A DNA stretch of 33,444 bases from CAZIOI01 sp964540855. Its GTDB lineage: Bacteria; Patescibacteriota; UBA1384; DTJR01. Both the position numbers and the translations under genes were made by a program. Location of the stretch: positions 1-33,444 of the forward strand of contig CAZIOI010000005.1 of assembly GCA_964540855.1 (NCBI GenBank), read 5' to 3'. Below the pieces are notes generated by a model. That model made no database searches, was not told where the DNA came from, and was given only the letters and a program-made list of their open reading frames with translations. Shown here piece by piece: positions 33,265 through 33,444 of this stretch; positions within the stretch are counted from its first letter, which is position 1, and each line of letters begins with the position of its first letter.

Positions 33265-33389
33265 AAAACATACCCCATGTTTTATAAATGACAAACTCAA
33301 TCCGCGAACCGCACAATGATGAATTAATAATTTGAAATTGAAAATTATTTTAAAAATTTAGAACTTAAAATTTGAAATTTTACTGATGT

Positions 33390-33444
33390 ATGGAGGTGAT
33401 GAGAAACCTCTTGGACACTAAGGTAAATAAAAATGGTACATTGG
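33390..33444 (+). CDS. Possible start of a plus-strand gene cut by the window edge
   Basis: The frame from ATG at 33390 (or the in-frame ATG at 33399) stays open to the edge: MEVMRNLLDTKVNKNGTL. GGAGGTGAT overlaps the start region, but its spacing to either ATG is poor. Too short to judge. Confidence 0.25.
   Translation, partial: MEVMRNLLDTKVNKNGTL

Noticed and set aside
33082..33291. 69-codon plus-strand frame over the 26-aa gene
   Set aside because: It runs through the strong terminator and has no SD; the 33122 frame fits the SD.
1..33444. tRNA, rRNA or CRISPR array
   Set aside because: No tRNA T-arm with a foldable cloverleaf, no rRNA-like sequence, and no regularly spaced direct repeats were seen; the repeats at 30.3 and 32.9 kb are irregular and palindromic.

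Overview
The window looks like a piece of a reduced, host-associated bacterial genome of the Patescibacteria/CPR type (moderate confidence, no class assigned). The reasons are a PriA that has lost its ATPase motifs, an Obg without its C-terminal domain, a short TrmD, an rpsP-khpA-trmD cluster without rimM or rplS, a DUF4012 protein, several secreted proteins without recognisable families, and many promoters that sit almost directly on the start codon with no Shine-Dalgarno (SD) sequence. Nearly every gene lies on the minus strand, so transcription runs from high to low coordinates. The only plus-strand genes I can support are two tiny GC-rich units at the right end, plus perhaps a start at the right edge.

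Layout, left to right. 1-659: ribosomal protein L25, cut by the window edge. 723-1037: a small zinc-ribbon-like protein. 1095-6382: a three-gene cell-surface block with a small anchored protein, a secreted putative gluzincin-type metallopeptidase and a large membrane-anchored protein with Ig-like domains and a cysteine-rich tail. 6453-9311: translation genes trmD, khpA, rpsP, fmt and def. 9318-14275: a GT4 glycosyltransferase, a degenerate PriA, Obg, and a LysM/M23 peptidoglycan hydrolase with its own promoter. 14341-16363: the c-di-AMP pair ybbR/cdaR and cdaA. 16426-22791: infB, gyrA and gyrB, tightly packed. 22858-27473: a surface-polysaccharide operon (initiating sugar-phosphate transferase, GT4, Wzz-like protein, DUF4012 protein). 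27557-30215: small genes, including a strongly signalled 66-aa protein, a 4-TM protein, rnhB, a 55-aa lipoprotein, two membrane proteins and a 51-aa acidic protein. 30216-33444: an accessory tail with dispersed repeats, the GC-rich mini-genes, a Y-family DNA polymerase, a truncated copy of that gene's start, and a hairpin-rich intergenic stretch.

The core genes serve translation, DNA topology, peptidoglycan turnover with c-di-AMP signalling, and capsule or O-chain synthesis. The part most likely to hold something undescribed is 30.2-33.4 kb. Two plus-strand cassettes there each consist of a repeat module, a candidate promoter, an ORF of 63-65% GC (68 aa and 26 aa) and a strong intrinsic terminator. 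The same 25-nt sequence (24 of 25 identical) lies just upstream of both. Nearby, a 64-bp palindromic element separates a relic dinB start from the intact gene. All functional names come from motifs read by eye; no search was run.
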